DNA of 64,000 nt from Arthrobacter_B citreus (GCF_042429235.1 NZ_JBHMBA010000009.1); one strand, 5' to 3'. Counted from the first letter of the stretch, positions 51,132 to 60,293 are shown. The notes: generated by a model not told the origin, from the sequence alone. Numbers and translations: made by a program.

Positions 51132-52097
51132 CTAGAGCAAGGTGCCGCGTGCCACCAGGGCAGCCGGACCGCTGAGTTCAACGTGTTCACGGCCATCCTC
51201 GGCTGTCAGGAAGCGGACGCCGACGACGCCGCCGGGCACCGTGACCGCCCATTCGTTCGGAGCGTCTCGGCCGGCCCAGAACCGGGTGGCGACGGCTGCC
51301 GCACAGGCACCGGTTCCACAGGAAAGGGTCTCCCCCACGCCGCGTTCGTGCACGCGCATCGTCAGCAGGCCCACTCCGTCCACCACCAGCGGATCGGCGG
51401 GCACCACGAACTCCACGTTGGTGCCGTTCTGCGGTTCGGGCTGAACGGAAGGCGCGGCGTGCAGGTTGGTGGCCGCAAGCTCGGACAGTTCGGCCAGTGC
51501 GACCACTGTGTGAGGGTTGCCCATGCTGACCGAGAGGCCGGGCCGTGGAACCTCCAGCCCGTCGGCGTTGACCACGGTGTCCATGGCCTTGGCGGCGGCA
51601 TGGTCGGGGTGGATGAACTCCCACGGACCCATGTCCACGGCGTAGCCCTTTTCCACCGGGGTCACTGTCTTGATCCCGGCGCGGGTGCCAATGACCAGTG
51701 TTTCCCCTTCCTTAAGCCGGGCAAGGCCTTCGGTCAGCAGGAAGTGGGCAAACACCCGGACACCGTTGCCGCACATCTCCGAGATGCTGCCGTCCGAATT
51801 GTAGTAGTCCATGAACCACTCGGCTTCGGGATCGCTCTGCAGCAGGGCGCGTCCCTCGGGCAGGTGCTCCGACCGCACGGCGCGGATAAAACCGTCCGCA
51901 CCAATGCCGCGGTGCCGGTCGCACATGGCGGCCACCTCGGCGGGAGACAGCACCCGCTCTCCCTCCGGATCGGCGATCAGCACGAAATCATTGCCGGTGC
52001 CGTGGCCTTTGGCGAAGGAAAGACCTGTCAGGGAGGAGGGCAGTCCGGAAGCGGAGAACCCGGAATCGGACAAGGGGGCGGAGAGTCTTGTAGTCAC
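51132..52097 (-). CDS. dapF: Diaminopimelate epimerase
   Basis: Interconverts LL- and meso-diaminopimelate for lysine and peptidoglycan synthesis. Both catalytic cysteines are visible: SEMCGNGVR and LSCGTGACAAA. KGHGTGNDFVLI is the conserved N-terminal segment, preceded by ~28 extra residues. The GTG start overlaps the miaA stop (GTGA). 321 residues, slightly long because of the N-terminal extension and a loop near 215. Confidence 0.95.
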   Translation of the reverse strand: MTTRLSAPLSDSGFSASGLPSSLTGLSFAKGHGTGNDFVLIADPEGERVLSPAEVAAMCDRHRGIGADGFIRAVRSEHLPEGRALLQSDPEAEWFMDYYNSDGSISEMCGNGVRVFAHFLLTEGLARLKEGETLVIGTRAGIKTVTPVEKGYAVDMGPWEFIHPDHAAAKAMDTVVNADGLEVPRPGLSVSMGNPHTVVALAELSELAATNLHAAPSVQPEPQNGTNVEFVVPADPLVVDGVGLLTMRVHERGVGETLSCGTGACAAAVATRFWAGRDAPNEWAVTVPGGVVGVRFLTAEDGREHVELSGPAALVARGTLL

Positions 52098-53056
52098 TGT
52101 TCAAGGATAGCGGCGGCGGCCCGGGCGGTCAGTTCCGGGTCGTCCCACTCCAGCCACGTGATCCGCGGATCCGCCCGGAACCAGGTCAGCTGCCGCCTGG
52201 CGAACTGCCGGGTTGCCACTACTGTCTGCTCCACGGCTTCCGGAACGGAGGACTCGCCGTCGAGCACCCGCAGGAACTGGGAATAGCCCAGGGCCCGGCC
52301 GGCCGTGCGCCCCTCGCGCAGGCCGCGTCCGGCAAGCTCCTCCACCTCGGCCAGCAGCCCCTGGTCTACCATCCTGTCCACCCGCGCCGCCAGCCTCTCG
52401 TGCAGCAGGCCGCGTTCGACGCTCAGGCCGAGCTGGATGGCTGGCTGGAAGTACTCACGGGTGGGCATGAAGGAGCTGAAGGGCCGTCCGGTCAGGCGGT
52501 GGACTTCCAGCGCCCGCACCACGCGGCGGCCGTCGCCCAGCCGGTCCGCTGACACCGGATCGACCCCGCGCAGCCTCAGCCGCAGGGACTCCAGGCCAGC
52601 GGACTCGAGTTCGCGTTCAAGTTCGGCCCGCAGCTCCGGATCGGTTCCGGGAAATTCCAGGACATCAAGGGCCGCCCGAACATACAGCCCGGACCCGCCA
52701 ACAAGGATGGGATAGCGGCCGCGCGATGAAATGTCGGCGATCAGCCCGCGCGCCTGCTCCTGAAAGCGGGAGACGCTGGCTTCTTCGGTGACGTCCATGA
52801 TGTCCAGCAGATGATGCGGAACGCCGCGGCGCTCAGCCTCGCTGATTTTGGCGGTGCCGATGTCCATGCCGCGGTAGAACTGCATGGCATCGGCGTTGAT
52901 CACCTCGCCGCCGAGCTTCAGGGCCAGTGCCACGCCCAGATCCGATTTGCCCGAACCGGTGGGGCCGACGACGGCGATAACGGGGCGGTCACCGTGGATG
53001 TCAGGGGCCGCGCCGCCGTCGCCGGACGCGGAGCCCCCGGGAAGGACAGAATCCAT
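52094..53056 (-). CDS. miaA: tRNA dimethylallyltransferase
   Basis: Adds the isopentenyl group to A37 of tRNAs that read U-initial codons. The P-loop GPTGSGKSDLGVALA follows a ~28-residue Gly/Ser leader, then INADAMQFYRGMDIGTAK, VGGSGLYVRAALD and the C-terminal RQFARRQLTWFR. 320 residues. It lies 6 bases after miaB, so the two steps of ms2i6A37 synthesis are encoded together, and it overlaps dapF. Confidence 0.96.
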   Translation of the reverse strand: MDSVLPGGSASGDGGAAPDIHGDRPVIAVVGPTGSGKSDLGVALALKLGGEVINADAMQFYRGMDIGTAKISEAERRGVPHHLLDIMDVTEEASVSRFQEQARGLIADISSRGRYPILVGGSGLYVRAALDVLEFPGTDPELRAELERELESAGLESLRLRLRGVDPVSADRLGDGRRVVRALEVHRLTGRPFSSFMPTREYFQPAIQLGLSVERGLLHERLAARVDRMVDQGLLAEVEELAGRGLREGRTAGRALGYSQFLRVLDGESSVPEAVEQTVVATRQFARRQLTWFRADPRITWLEWDDPELTARAAAAILEQ

Positions 53057-53062
53057 GACGGG

Positions 53063-54580
53063 CTAGGATCGCGGCGGAAGCGTCGGCATGCCCAGGGACA
53101 CCCCGGATTTGCCCCCTGCTGCGGCGGGTGAGGGGACGCCGCACGAGTCGGCCTGCGAACGGTCCCAGGCGTCGCCGGCGCGTGAGCGTCGCAGGCTGTA
53201 ATCGGCGGCGGTGGCCGGGTCCGAGACCAGGTGGAACGACGCCGCCGAGGTGACCGGCACCGTGACCAGATCACCCGGACGCGGGACGGGGCAGCCGTCG
53301 GGCACTGAGAAGTGCACCAGGCGCTGGTCCCGGGCACGTCCGGACAGGCGCCCCGTTTCCTCGGATTTGCGGCCGGAGCCGGCGGTGACCATGACTTCCA
53401 CCGTGGTGCCCACCTGTTTGGCGTTCTCCTCGGCGGCGATGCGGTCCTGGAGCGCGGTCAGCCGTTCGAAGCGTTCCTGGACCACTTCCTTGGGAAGCTG
53501 GTCCGGCAGGTCCGCGGCCGGCGTGCCGGGACGCTTGGAGTACTGGAAGGTGAAGGCCGTGGCGAAGCGGGACTTTTCCACGACGTCCAGCGTGGCCGCG
53601 AAGTCTTCTTCGGTCTCCCCCGGAAACCCGACAATGAGGTCGGTGGAGATGGCGGCCTGCGGCATGGCTTCCCGCACACTCTCGAGAATGCCCAGGAACT
53701 TCTTGGAACGGTAGGACCGGCGCATGTCCTTGAGGACCTTATCCGAGCCGGACTGCAGCGGCATGTGCAGCTGGGGCATGACGTTCGGCGTCTCGGCCAT
53801 CGCGTCAATGACGTCCTGGGTGAAAGCGGCGGGGTGGGGGCTGGTGAACCGGACCCGTTCCAGACCCTCAATGTCCCCGCACGCGCGCAGCAGCTTCGCA
53901 AAGGCACCGCGGTCGCCGAATTCCACGCCGTAGGAGTTCACGTTCTGCCCCAGCAGCGTGACCTCGATGGCGCCGTCGTCGACCAGCGCCTGGATCTCGG
54001 CGAGGATGTCTCCGGGCCGCCTGTCGCGCTCCTTGCCCCGCAGCGAGGGAACGATGCAGAACGTGCAGGTGTTGTTGCAGCCAACCGAGATGGAAACCCA
54101 CCCGGCATAGACGGAGTCGCGGCGGGTGGGCAGCGTGGACGGGAAAACGTCCAGGGATTCCAGGATTTCGAGCTGGGCCTCGTCGTTGTGGCGCGCCCGT
54201 TCCAGCAGTGCCGGCAGCGAGCCGATGTTGTGGGTGCCGAAGACGGCATCAACCCAGGGAGCTTTGCGCTGGATGGTGTCGCGGTCCTTCTGCGCCAGGC
54301 ACCCGCCCACGGCAATCTGCATGCCGGGCCGCGTTTCCTTCACATGGGCCAGCATGCCCAGGTTGCCGTACAGCTTGTTGTCCGCGTTCTCCCGCACCGC
54401 GCAGGTGTTGAAGACAACGACGTCGGCTGTGTCGCCGTCGGCGGGCACGTAACCGGCGTCTTCCAGCAGGCCGGAGATGCGCTCCGAATCATGGACGTTC
54501 ATCTGGCAGCCGAAGGTGCGGACCTGGTAGGTGCGCGGGTCCTGCAGCTGCTCAGCGGGGGCAGGGGTGGATACAGTCAA
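53063..54580 (-). CDS. miaB: tRNA-2-methylthio-N6-dimethylallyladenosine synthase
   Basis: Radical SAM methylthiotransferase that completes the A37 modification begun by MiaA. The N-terminal MTTase domain has RTFGCQMNVHDSERI, FNTCAVRENADNKL and GGCLAQKDR, whose cysteines hold one cluster; the radical SAM motif is VGCNNTCTFCIVPSLRGKE; a TRAM domain follows. I place the start at TTG (54580), 6 bases after AGGAGG; the adjacent GTG is too close to that site and the longer frame is non-conserved. A ~40-residue C-terminal tail is extra. 505 residues. Confidence 0.94.
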   Translation of the reverse strand: MTVSTPAPAEQLQDPRTYQVRTFGCQMNVHDSERISGLLEDAGYVPADGDTADVVVFNTCAVRENADNKLYGNLGMLAHVKETRPGMQIAVGGCLAQKDRDTIQRKAPWVDAVFGTHNIGSLPALLERARHNDEAQLEILESLDVFPSTLPTRRDSVYAGWVSISVGCNNTCTFCIVPSLRGKERDRRPGDILAEIQALVDDGAIEVTLLGQNVNSYGVEFGDRGAFAKLLRACGDIEGLERVRFTSPHPAAFTQDVIDAMAETPNVMPQLHMPLQSGSDKVLKDMRRSYRSKKFLGILESVREAMPQAAISTDLIVGFPGETEEDFAATLDVVEKSRFATAFTFQYSKRPGTPAADLPDQLPKEVVQERFERLTALQDRIAAEENAKQVGTTVEVMVTAGSGRKSEETGRLSGRARDQRLVHFSVPDGCPVPRPGDLVTVPVTSAASFHLVSDPATAADYSLRRSRAGDAWDRSQADSCGVPSPAAAGGKSGVSLGMPTLPPRS

Positions 54581-54590
54581 ACTCACCCTC

Positions 54591-55619
54591 CTAGGGTACC
54601 TGCCGCGGAGCGTGGCCAGTGGTTCTCTCAAGTCCGCCCCCGTGCTGCCGCTGAGGCTCCGCCGTGATCCGGCCGGCCGCCCGGGCCTTCCGGAATCCGT
54701 CAACCACGTCCCACAGGCTGATCAACAGCACGGACGCCGCCGTGACGGTCCCGATCCAGCCTGCGGTATCCGCTCCCCACCCGACGTTGGACAGGAAGGA
54801 CCAGTCGAAGACCCGGCCGGTTGCCAGTAGCCAGAGGACCGGCACCATGAACAACAGGGCCAGGGCCGCATTCACGGCGGCAAAGGCATAGGACCAGCGC
54901 CCGGCCACGTGGAGGACCACGGCGAATACGGCTTCGAGCACCAGCAGCGCAATGATGTACGGCAGCCAGAAATCCCAGAGGTCTTCCTGCAGCACGAGCA
55001 CCGGCTCCCCTTCCAAGTAGAACAGCGAACCGGCCCGCTGCCAGAGCAGGAGTCCGATGAAGAAGGCCAGGACAATGACCGAGGCGATGGTGTCGCTCAG
55101 CGGAATCCCGCCGTTTCGCTGGATCTGCGGCAGCATCGCGGGTGTCCACTGTCGCAGGCCGAGGTCTTTGCGGCGGGTGCCGGTGCGCTGCAGGACCGCA
55201 AAGACGAGGGTCACCCAAAAACTGACCTGCACCAGTGACGCAAGCGACGCGCTGAGAGCCGCGCCGAACGCAGCGGCCGGGTTTTCCGGGTCGGCCGCCA
55301 TCCGGATGACGGTCGTGGCCACAAAGGCCAGCGGCACGACGATCAGCAGCAGGATCTTCTGCACCCGCCACCAGTCCAGGAAGAGCTCGGGACCGATCAG
55401 ATACAGCGGGCGGTCGGCGTAGCGGGCGGCCAGCCGCTGGGGGTCACCGAGCTCCGTCAGCACGGCGTTCTCGGCGTCGGCGGGTGGTTCACCCGCCTCG
55501 ATCCGGGCATCGATGCCGTCGGTGATGGAGGCGCGCAGCTCCCGGTCAATGTCGCCGCGCTGCTGCTCGGGAAGGAATTTCAGAGCGGCGGAGACGTAGC
55601 GGTCAGTAAGGGTGCTCAT
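54591..55619 (-). CDS. Membrane protein with an N-terminal permease-prefix (HAAS-like) domain
   Basis: Residues 1-75 (YVSAALKFLPEQQRGDIDRELRASITDGIDARIEAGE, then LTELGDPQRLAARYADRPLYLIGPELF) match the permease prefix domain 1 often paired with PadR regulators. About six hydrophobic helices follow. Such proteins are thought to act in envelope-stress or transporter control; the specific role is unknown. Its ATG overlaps the padR stop (ATGA), so the pair forms one unit, as is usual for this family. Confidence 0.8.
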   Translation of the reverse strand: MSTLTDRYVSAALKFLPEQQRGDIDRELRASITDGIDARIEAGEPPADAENAVLTELGDPQRLAARYADRPLYLIGPELFLDWWRVQKILLLIVVPLAFVATTVIRMAADPENPAAAFGAALSASLASLVQVSFWVTLVFAVLQRTGTRRKDLGLRQWTPAMLPQIQRNGGIPLSDTIASVIVLAFFIGLLLWQRAGSLFYLEGEPVLVLQEDLWDFWLPYIIALLVLEAVFAVVLHVAGRWSYAFAAVNAALALLFMVPVLWLLATGRVFDWSFLSNVGWGADTAGWIGTVTAASVLLISLWDVVDGFRKARAAGRITAEPQRQHGGGLERTTGHAPRQVP

Positions 55620-55966
55620 GATCCTGTTCCTTCGTTGAGTCCTTCATTGAGCCGGCGGATGGAGGTGTGCAGGTCGTCCCAGTCCCGAAGCAAAAGGGTC
55701 AGCATTTCCCCGCCCGGCCGGCTGGTGGTGTAGAACTTCCGGGGCCGGGCCTCCTCTGTGTTCCAGGAACTGGTCAGCAGGCCCTGTTTCTCCAAGCGGC
55801 GCAGCAGCGGATAGAGGGTGTTGGCTTCCACGGCAAATCCCGCCTGATTCAGGGCTTCCAGGAGTCCGTAGCCGTAGCCCGGGCGTTTGAGGATGGACAG
55901 GCAGGCCAGCACCACTGTTCCGCGGCGCAGCTCCTGCAGATGTCCTCCCAAGAGATCCTCGTCCAT
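55616..55966 (-). CDS. PadR-family transcriptional regulator
   Basis: A 116-residue winged-helix repressor: LRRGTVVLACLSILKRPGYGYGLLEAL, then EANTLYPLLRRLEKQGLL (recognition helix and wing) and a C-terminal dimer helix. I start at the ATG at 55966 rather than the GTG three codons upstream, because a -10 box ends 7 bases before the ATG and would overlap that GTG. It probably represses its own operon with the membrane protein gene. Confidence 0.85.
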   Translation of the reverse strand: MDEDLLGGHLQELRRGTVVLACLSILKRPGYGYGLLEALNQAGFAVEANTLYPLLRRLEKQGLLTSSWNTEEARPRKFYTTSRPGGEMLTLLLRDWDDLHTSIRRLNEGLNEGTGS

Positions 55967-55973
55967 GGGTAAC

Positions 55974-56002
55974 ACTATGGTGTGTGACGCACATTATTAC
56001 AA
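55974..56002 (-). promoter_or_regulatory. padR leaderless promoter with embedded operator
   Basis: On the minus strand TTGTAA (55997-56002) and CATAGT (55974-55979) are 17 bases apart and start transcription at the padR ATG. The spacer is filled by a dyad, AT-N2-TGTG ... CACA-N2-AT (55977-55997), resembling the ATGT/ACAT-type PadR operators. Bound repressor would block polymerase directly. Confidence 0.6.
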
Positions 56003-56032
56003 GAGGCATCCCGCAGGGGGTGCAGATAACGG

Positions 56033-56072
56033 AGGGCGGGGCCCGCCGGAATAATCCGGCGGGCCCCGCCCT
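56033..56072 (-). terminator. 18-bp GC hairpin downstream of the first transglycosylase gene
   Basis: Arms 56033-56050 and 56055-56072 pair perfectly around an ATAA loop, 70 bases past the stop of the secreted protein gene. It is a likely terminator or insulator before the padR promoter; no T-run follows. Confidence 0.7.
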
Positions 56073-56141
56073 TCGTTCGGTGCTGAGCTGAGTGCCCGGG
56101 CCGCGGGAAAGCCGCGGCGGCCCATGGTCACCCTGAGCTGG

Positions 56142-56993
56142 TTAGTACCAGTTGTTGGCGTAATGGAAGTTCAGTGCACCGCACGGGCTTCCGTACCGGG
56201 ACTCGATGTACCCCAGACCCCAGTTGATCTGGGTCTTGTAACTGGTCAGATAATCCGAGCCGGCGGATGCCATTTTTTCGGCCGGGAGGGACTGGACAAT
56301 TCCGTAGGCGCCGCTGCTGGCATTGGTGGCGCTGGTCATCCAGTTGGACTCCTTCTCCCAGAGCGTGGTCAGGCAGGTCATTTCCGAAGCGGCCCACCCA
56401 TGGCCGGCCAGGGCCGATGCGGCGTAAGCCTTGGCTCCGGCAGGATCATCCATGGGAACTGCTGCTGCGGCAGCCTCGGCGGCGGCAGCTTCCTCAGCGG
56501 CACGCGCCGCAGCGGCGTCCGCTGCGGCCTGTGCCGCAGCCTGTTCGGCAGCCACGCGGGCCTGCTCGTCGGCGGCAGCTTTCGTGGCGGCCTCTTCCGC
56601 GGCCCGTGCCTCTTCAGCCGCTGCGGCCTCGGCAGCCCGGGCTTCTTCTGCTGTCCGGCTTTCGTCCGCCTTCCGGGCTTCTTCGGCCGCCTTGGCCTCA
56701 GCGGCTTCTGCGTCCGTATCGCCTGCGCTTTCCACTTCGACTGTCTCAGTCGTTGAGGGCGCAGAAGCCCCGGCGGAGGCGCCGTCGGGCTTTACGCTCG
56801 ATATCGGCGAGGTCAGGCTGACGAAGCCGGCGCGCAGCTGGTCATTCTGCGCGGACGCTCCGGCCACACCGAAGAATGCCAGAGCTCCGGCAACAGCCAC
56901 CGCCCCGACGCGGAGCTGGCGGGTACGGCGGGAGCGCCGTCGGTCCTGAGTAATTTCGCGTCGCCCGGGGGCGTTCTTGTGGGAGGAAGTCAT
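56142..56993 (-). CDS. Secreted Rpf/lytic-transglycosylase-like protein with Ala/Glu coiled coil
   Basis: A 283-residue exported protein: a basic N-terminus and hydrophobic segment (VGAVAVAGALAFFGVAGASA, about 29-48) as signal peptide, a long Ala/Glu/Arg-rich coiled coil (~95-185) and a C-terminal ~75-residue lysozyme-like domain with the presumed catalytic Glu in LWEKESNWMTSATNASSGAYG. The end, WGLGYIESRYGSPCGA ... NNWY, is typical of resuscitation/aggregation-promoting transglycosylases. It should cut peptidoglycan outside the cell. It is paralogous to the next gene upstream. Confidence 0.82.
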   Translation of the reverse strand: MTSSHKNAPGRREITQDRRRSRRTRQLRVGAVAVAGALAFFGVAGASAQNDQLRAGFVSLTSPISSVKPDGASAGASAPSTTETVEVESAGDTDAEAAEAKAAEEARKADESRTAEEARAAEAAAAEEARAAEEAATKAAADEQARVAAEQAAAQAAADAAAARAAEEAAAAEAAAAAVPMDDPAGAKAYAASALAGHGWAASEMTCLTTLWEKESNWMTSATNASSGAYGIVQSLPAEKMASAGSDYLTSYKTQINWGLGYIESRYGSPCGALNFHYANNWY

Positions 56994-57092
56994 AGGACCG
57001 AGACCCTACCGACTGAATCTTGGCCACGGTCTCGACTTCATAACGATCTGATTGACAGCAGTGTTGCAGCAGGCTTTAATGGCCCGCCCCTG

Positions 57093-58391
57093 TTAGTACC
57101 AGTTCTTGTCTTCCGAGTGCTGCCAGGCTGCGCAGGGGCTGCCGTAGCGCGCGGAGATGTATCCCAGTCCCCACTCAATCTGGGTCCGGTAGTTGGTCCG
57201 CCAATCCGCGCCGGCAGTGGCCATCTTGTCGCCGGGCAGGGACTGCGGGATGCCGTAGGCGCCGCTGTAGGGGTTGTTCGCACTGGTGCGCCAGCCCGAC
57301 TCGCGCTGCCACAGATTGACCAGACAGCGCTGCTGCTCGGATCCCCAGCCAAAGGCGCCCAGGCGGCCGGCGGCATAGGCCTGCGCGGCTGCCGGATCGT
57401 CGACGGGACCAGGCGCAGGGGTTGGGGAAGGCTTTGGTGCTGGTGGGACAGGAGCGGGCTGTGGGGCCGGAGGTGCAGGTTTGGGCAGTGGGATCTGCGG
57501 AGCTGGTGTGGGATTAATCACCGGCGGGATGAGGCTGGGGCGGTCTTCGGCTTCCTGTTCCTTCCGCCGGTCGGCTTCACGTGCCGCCTCTTCAGCCTCC
57601 CGCGCCTCCTGCTGTGCACGGTAGTCCGCTTCGGCCTGCAGGCCCCTCAATCTTTCCTCTTCCAGCTGGACACTGCTGTCCCGCAGGTCGGCCAGCTGGG
57701 CCAGCAGGACAGCACTGTGTTCCTGCTGCTCCCGTACGGCGGCGTCAGCGGCGGCTGCCGCGGACTCGGCGTCGCGGGCCAACTGCAGCGACTTCGCTGC
57801 GGCTTTGTCCCGCACTTCCGCAGCCGCCGATTCACTGTCTTCGAGACTGCGCAGGACGTTTGCCGCAGCCGCTGCTTCGGTTTGGAGGTTGCCGGTGCGG
57901 CTGCTGAGACCCTGGAGCGTGGTGAGCCGTTCCATGGCGCCGACTGCCGCGTCCGCGTCAAGGAGCATCAACATGCCCGAGTCCATGCCCCCGGTCTTGT
58001 AGGTCTGCGCGGCCAGCGCTCCCATCTGTTCCGAGAGTTCCTGTGCTGATGCCGCGGCTTCGGCCCGCCGGGCGGAGAGGACGTCGAGGGCACGCTTGGC
58101 GGATTCCGCTTCAGCGGCTGCCCGCTCATGATCCGCGGATGCCGCAACCGCGGTGTTCCCGAGCTGCCCGGCATCTGCGGACAGCTGGCCCAGGAGCGCC
58201 TCGATCCCGGCTGCCTGTTCTTCCTTGGCCTGAACGCTTTGCTTGGCCTGCTCCACCTCTTCCCACGAGGGAAAGCCGGTGGCGGCGGCGGGCACGGCAG
58301 TGAGGACCGCGGCAGTAAGCACTCCGGTCAGCATCACGGATCCAAGGGAAACGAGGCTTAACTTCTTCCCCGACAGCAACATAGTCAACAT
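57093..58391 (-). CDS. Secreted coiled-coil protein with lytic-transglycosylase-like domain
   Basis: A 432-residue exported protein. After a signal peptide (LGSVMLTGVLTAAVLTAVPAAATG) comes a long two-part coiled coil (~45-290) resembling the regulatory coils of PcsB/NlpC-type hydrolases, a Pro-rich spacer (~295-345) and a C-terminal domain with the presumed catalytic Glu in LWQRESGWRTSANNPYSGAYG. The last 75 residues are closely related to the neighbouring protein, whereas the N-terminal parts differ. TAGGCT lies 8 bases before the ATG, so a leaderless start is possible. Confidence 0.82.
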   Translation of the reverse strand: MLTMLLSGKKLSLVSLGSVMLTGVLTAAVLTAVPAAATGFPSWEEVEQAKQSVQAKEEQAAGIEALLGQLSADAGQLGNTAVAASADHERAAAEAESAKRALDVLSARRAEAAASAQELSEQMGALAAQTYKTGGMDSGMLMLLDADAAVGAMERLTTLQGLSSRTGNLQTEAAAAANVLRSLEDSESAAAEVRDKAAAKSLQLARDAESAAAAADAAVREQQEHSAVLLAQLADLRDSSVQLEEERLRGLQAEADYRAQQEAREAEEAAREADRRKEQEAEDRPSLIPPVINPTPAPQIPLPKPAPPAPQPAPVPPAPKPSPTPAPGPVDDPAAAQAYAAGRLGAFGWGSEQQRCLVNLWQRESGWRTSANNPYSGAYGIPQSLPGDKMATAGADWRTNYRTQIEWGLGYISARYGSPCAAWQHSEDKNWY

Positions 58392-58435
58392 CGGGGTTTA
58401 GCCTACGGCACGCGCCGGAATAACCCTACGGGTCC

Positions 58436-59014
58436 TTACCAGGCGTCGTCGGGCTGCTGGTCGAGCTGGTCACCAATAAGCTCGTTGACCACGCGGTAGC
58501 CCAGCGACGGCGGGTAGCCCTTGCGGGCGAGCATGGAGACCAGCCTCCGGGCCTGTTTGTCGCGCGCACTTCGGTCAGAGAGGTCCACCGAGGACTGCAG
58601 TTTTCGCTGGGCCAGGGCCCGTGCCGCTGCCAGTTCATCTTCGTCGCTGACCTGCTCGAGGGCCTCTTCAGCCAGCTCTCCGCCAATCCCCTTGTCAGCC
58701 AGTTCACGCCGCAGGGCGCCGCGGGCAAGGGACTTGGACTGGGATCGGCTGGCCACCCATCTGCGGGCAAAATCCTCGTCGTCAATCAGCTGCACTTCTT
58801 CGAAGCGGTCCAGGACTGCCTGCACAACCTCGTCGGGAATGTCCTTCTCCGCCAGCTTTACCGCCAGTTGGTGGCGGCTTTTAGGCGAATTGGTGAGCTG
58901 CCGGAGCACGATGTTACGTGCGGCGGCATAGGGGTCCGCCTCGCGGGCCCGTGCAGCGGCGGGTTTTCCGGACGTTCCTTCAGGTCCGGAAAACCCGTCA
59001 CCCTGCGTATCCAT
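58436..59014 (-). CDS. recX: Regulatory protein RecX
   Basis: Modulates RecA filaments. 192 residues composed of three-helix repeats: LRQLTNSPKSRHQLAVKLAEKDIPDEVVQAVLDRFEEVQLIDDEDFARRWV is the core, followed by LRRELADKGIGGELAEEALE. A 25-residue disordered leader precedes it. It begins 5 bases after the recA stop on the same strand, so it is co-transcribed with its target. Confidence 0.94.
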   Translation of the reverse strand: MDTQGDGFSGPEGTSGKPAAARAREADPYAAARNIVLRQLTNSPKSRHQLAVKLAEKDIPDEVVQAVLDRFEEVQLIDDEDFARRWVASRSQSKSLARGALRRELADKGIGGELAEEALEQVSDEDELAAARALAQRKLQSSVDLSDRSARDKQARRLVSMLARKGYPPSLGYRVVNELIGDQLDQQPDDAW

Positions 59015-59019
59015 AATGC

Positions 59020-60072
59020 CTAGGAGCCCTTCGGAACGGCCTTCAGCTTCGGCTCAGCCGGAGCTTCTTCCTTGGGGCCGTCGATACCGAGCTTCTCCCG
59101 AAGACGGCGTTCCAGTTCATCCGTCAGCTCGGGATTGTCCCGCAGGAACTTCCGGGCGTTTTCCTTACCCTGGCCCAGCTGGTCACCGTCATAGGTGAAC
59201 CATGCACCGGACTTCTTGACGAAGCCGTGCTCCACGCCCATGTCGATCAGCCCGCCCTCGCGGGAGATGCCGGTGCCGTAGATGATGTCGAACTCGGCCT
59301 GCTTGAACGGCGGCGCCATCTTGTTCTTGACGATCTTGGCACGGGTGCGGTTACCGACAGGCACCGTACCTTCCTTGAGCGTTTCAATGCGGCGAACGTC
59401 GATGCGGACGGAGGCGTAGAACTTCAGCGCCTTTCCGCCCGTGGTGGTTTCCGGGCTTCCGAACATCACGCCGATCTTCTCGCGAAGCTGATTGATGAAG
59501 ATGGCGGTGGTGTTGGTATGGCTCAGTCGTCCGGCGATCTTACGGAGCGCCTGGCTCATGAGCCGCGCTTGGAGGCCCACGTGGCTGTCGCCCATGTCGC
59601 CTTCGATTTCGGCCCGCGGAACCAGGGCTGCCACGGAGTCGATGACCACTACGTCAACCGAACCGGACCCAATCAGCATGTCCATGATTTCCAGTGCCTG
59701 CTCACCGGTGTCCGGCTGGGACACCAGCAGCGAGTCCGTGTCCACGCCCAGGCGGGCTGCATAAACCGGATCGAGGGCATGCTCGGCGTCAATGAACGCG
59801 GCGATGCCGCCGTTCTTCTGGGCATTGGCGACAACATGCAGCGCCAGGGTGGTCTTACCCGAGGACTCGGGACCGTAGATCTCCACGACGCGGCCGCGGG
59901 GAAGCCCGCCGATGCCGAGTGCGAGGTCAAGGGCGATGGAACTGGTGGAGATGGTCTCTGCCGGAGCGCGGACCTCGTCTCCGAGCCGCATGATCGAGCC
60001 CTTGCCGTACTGCTTATCGATCTGGGCCAGCGCTGCTTCAAGAGCCTTTGCGCGGTCGACTGCTGCTGCCAT
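59020..60072 (-). CDS. recA: Recombinase RecA
   Basis: Strand-exchange ATPase and coprotease for LexA. Walker A GPESSGKT is at 67-74; Walker B VVIDSVAALVPR, loop L2 with NQLREKIGVMFGSPETTTGG and the C-terminal KEG...GIDGPKEE tail are all present. 350 residues, no intein. A GAGGTGAAGA ribosome site lies directly before the ATG. A LexA box and -10 region are ~165-180 bases upstream, giving a long leader. Confidence 0.98.
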   Translation of the reverse strand: MAAAVDRAKALEAALAQIDKQYGKGSIMRLGDEVRAPAETISTSSIALDLALGIGGLPRGRVVEIYGPESSGKTTLALHVVANAQKNGGIAAFIDAEHALDPVYAARLGVDTDSLLVSQPDTGEQALEIMDMLIGSGSVDVVVIDSVAALVPRAEIEGDMGDSHVGLQARLMSQALRKIAGRLSHTNTTAIFINQLREKIGVMFGSPETTTGGKALKFYASVRIDVRRIETLKEGTVPVGNRTRAKIVKNKMAPPFKQAEFDIIYGTGISREGGLIDMGVEHGFVKKSGAWFTYDGDQLGQGKENARKFLRDNPELTDELERRLREKLGIDGPKEEAPAEPKLKAVPKGS

Positions 60073-60236
60073 TCTTCACCTCGGTTGTTGGAGTTTTACA
60101 TGGCCCGAAGGCCGGGTTTCCTGCTCACCTACGACCATATGCGGCGGCACTGACAAAACAGCGGAGCGGACTGCCGTGGGGATATCGGGGATTGTTTCGC
60201 GGTCGATTAGCCCTTGTGTAGGAGCATATCGGCACC

Positions 60237-60250
60237 CGAACAGATATTCG
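60237..60250 (-). promoter_or_regulatory. LexA box of recA
   Basis: CGAACAGATATTCG matches GAAC-RNRY-GTTC with one deviation and is embedded in TTCGAATATCTGTTCGGG on the minus strand. TTCGAA and TATGCT spaced by 18 bases could be the promoter, which the box overlaps. Confidence 0.7.
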
Positions 60251-60293
60251 AATCAACGCTTCGGCGTGTCCGCTTTTCCTGTCCTGCGGAGCA

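Noticed and set aside
56994..57092. c-di-AMP riboswitch before the transglycosylase genes
   Set aside because: Such riboswitches occur before Rpf-like genes, but the gap is under 100 bases and lacks the conserved ydaO blocks; only a 7-bp hairpin is present.
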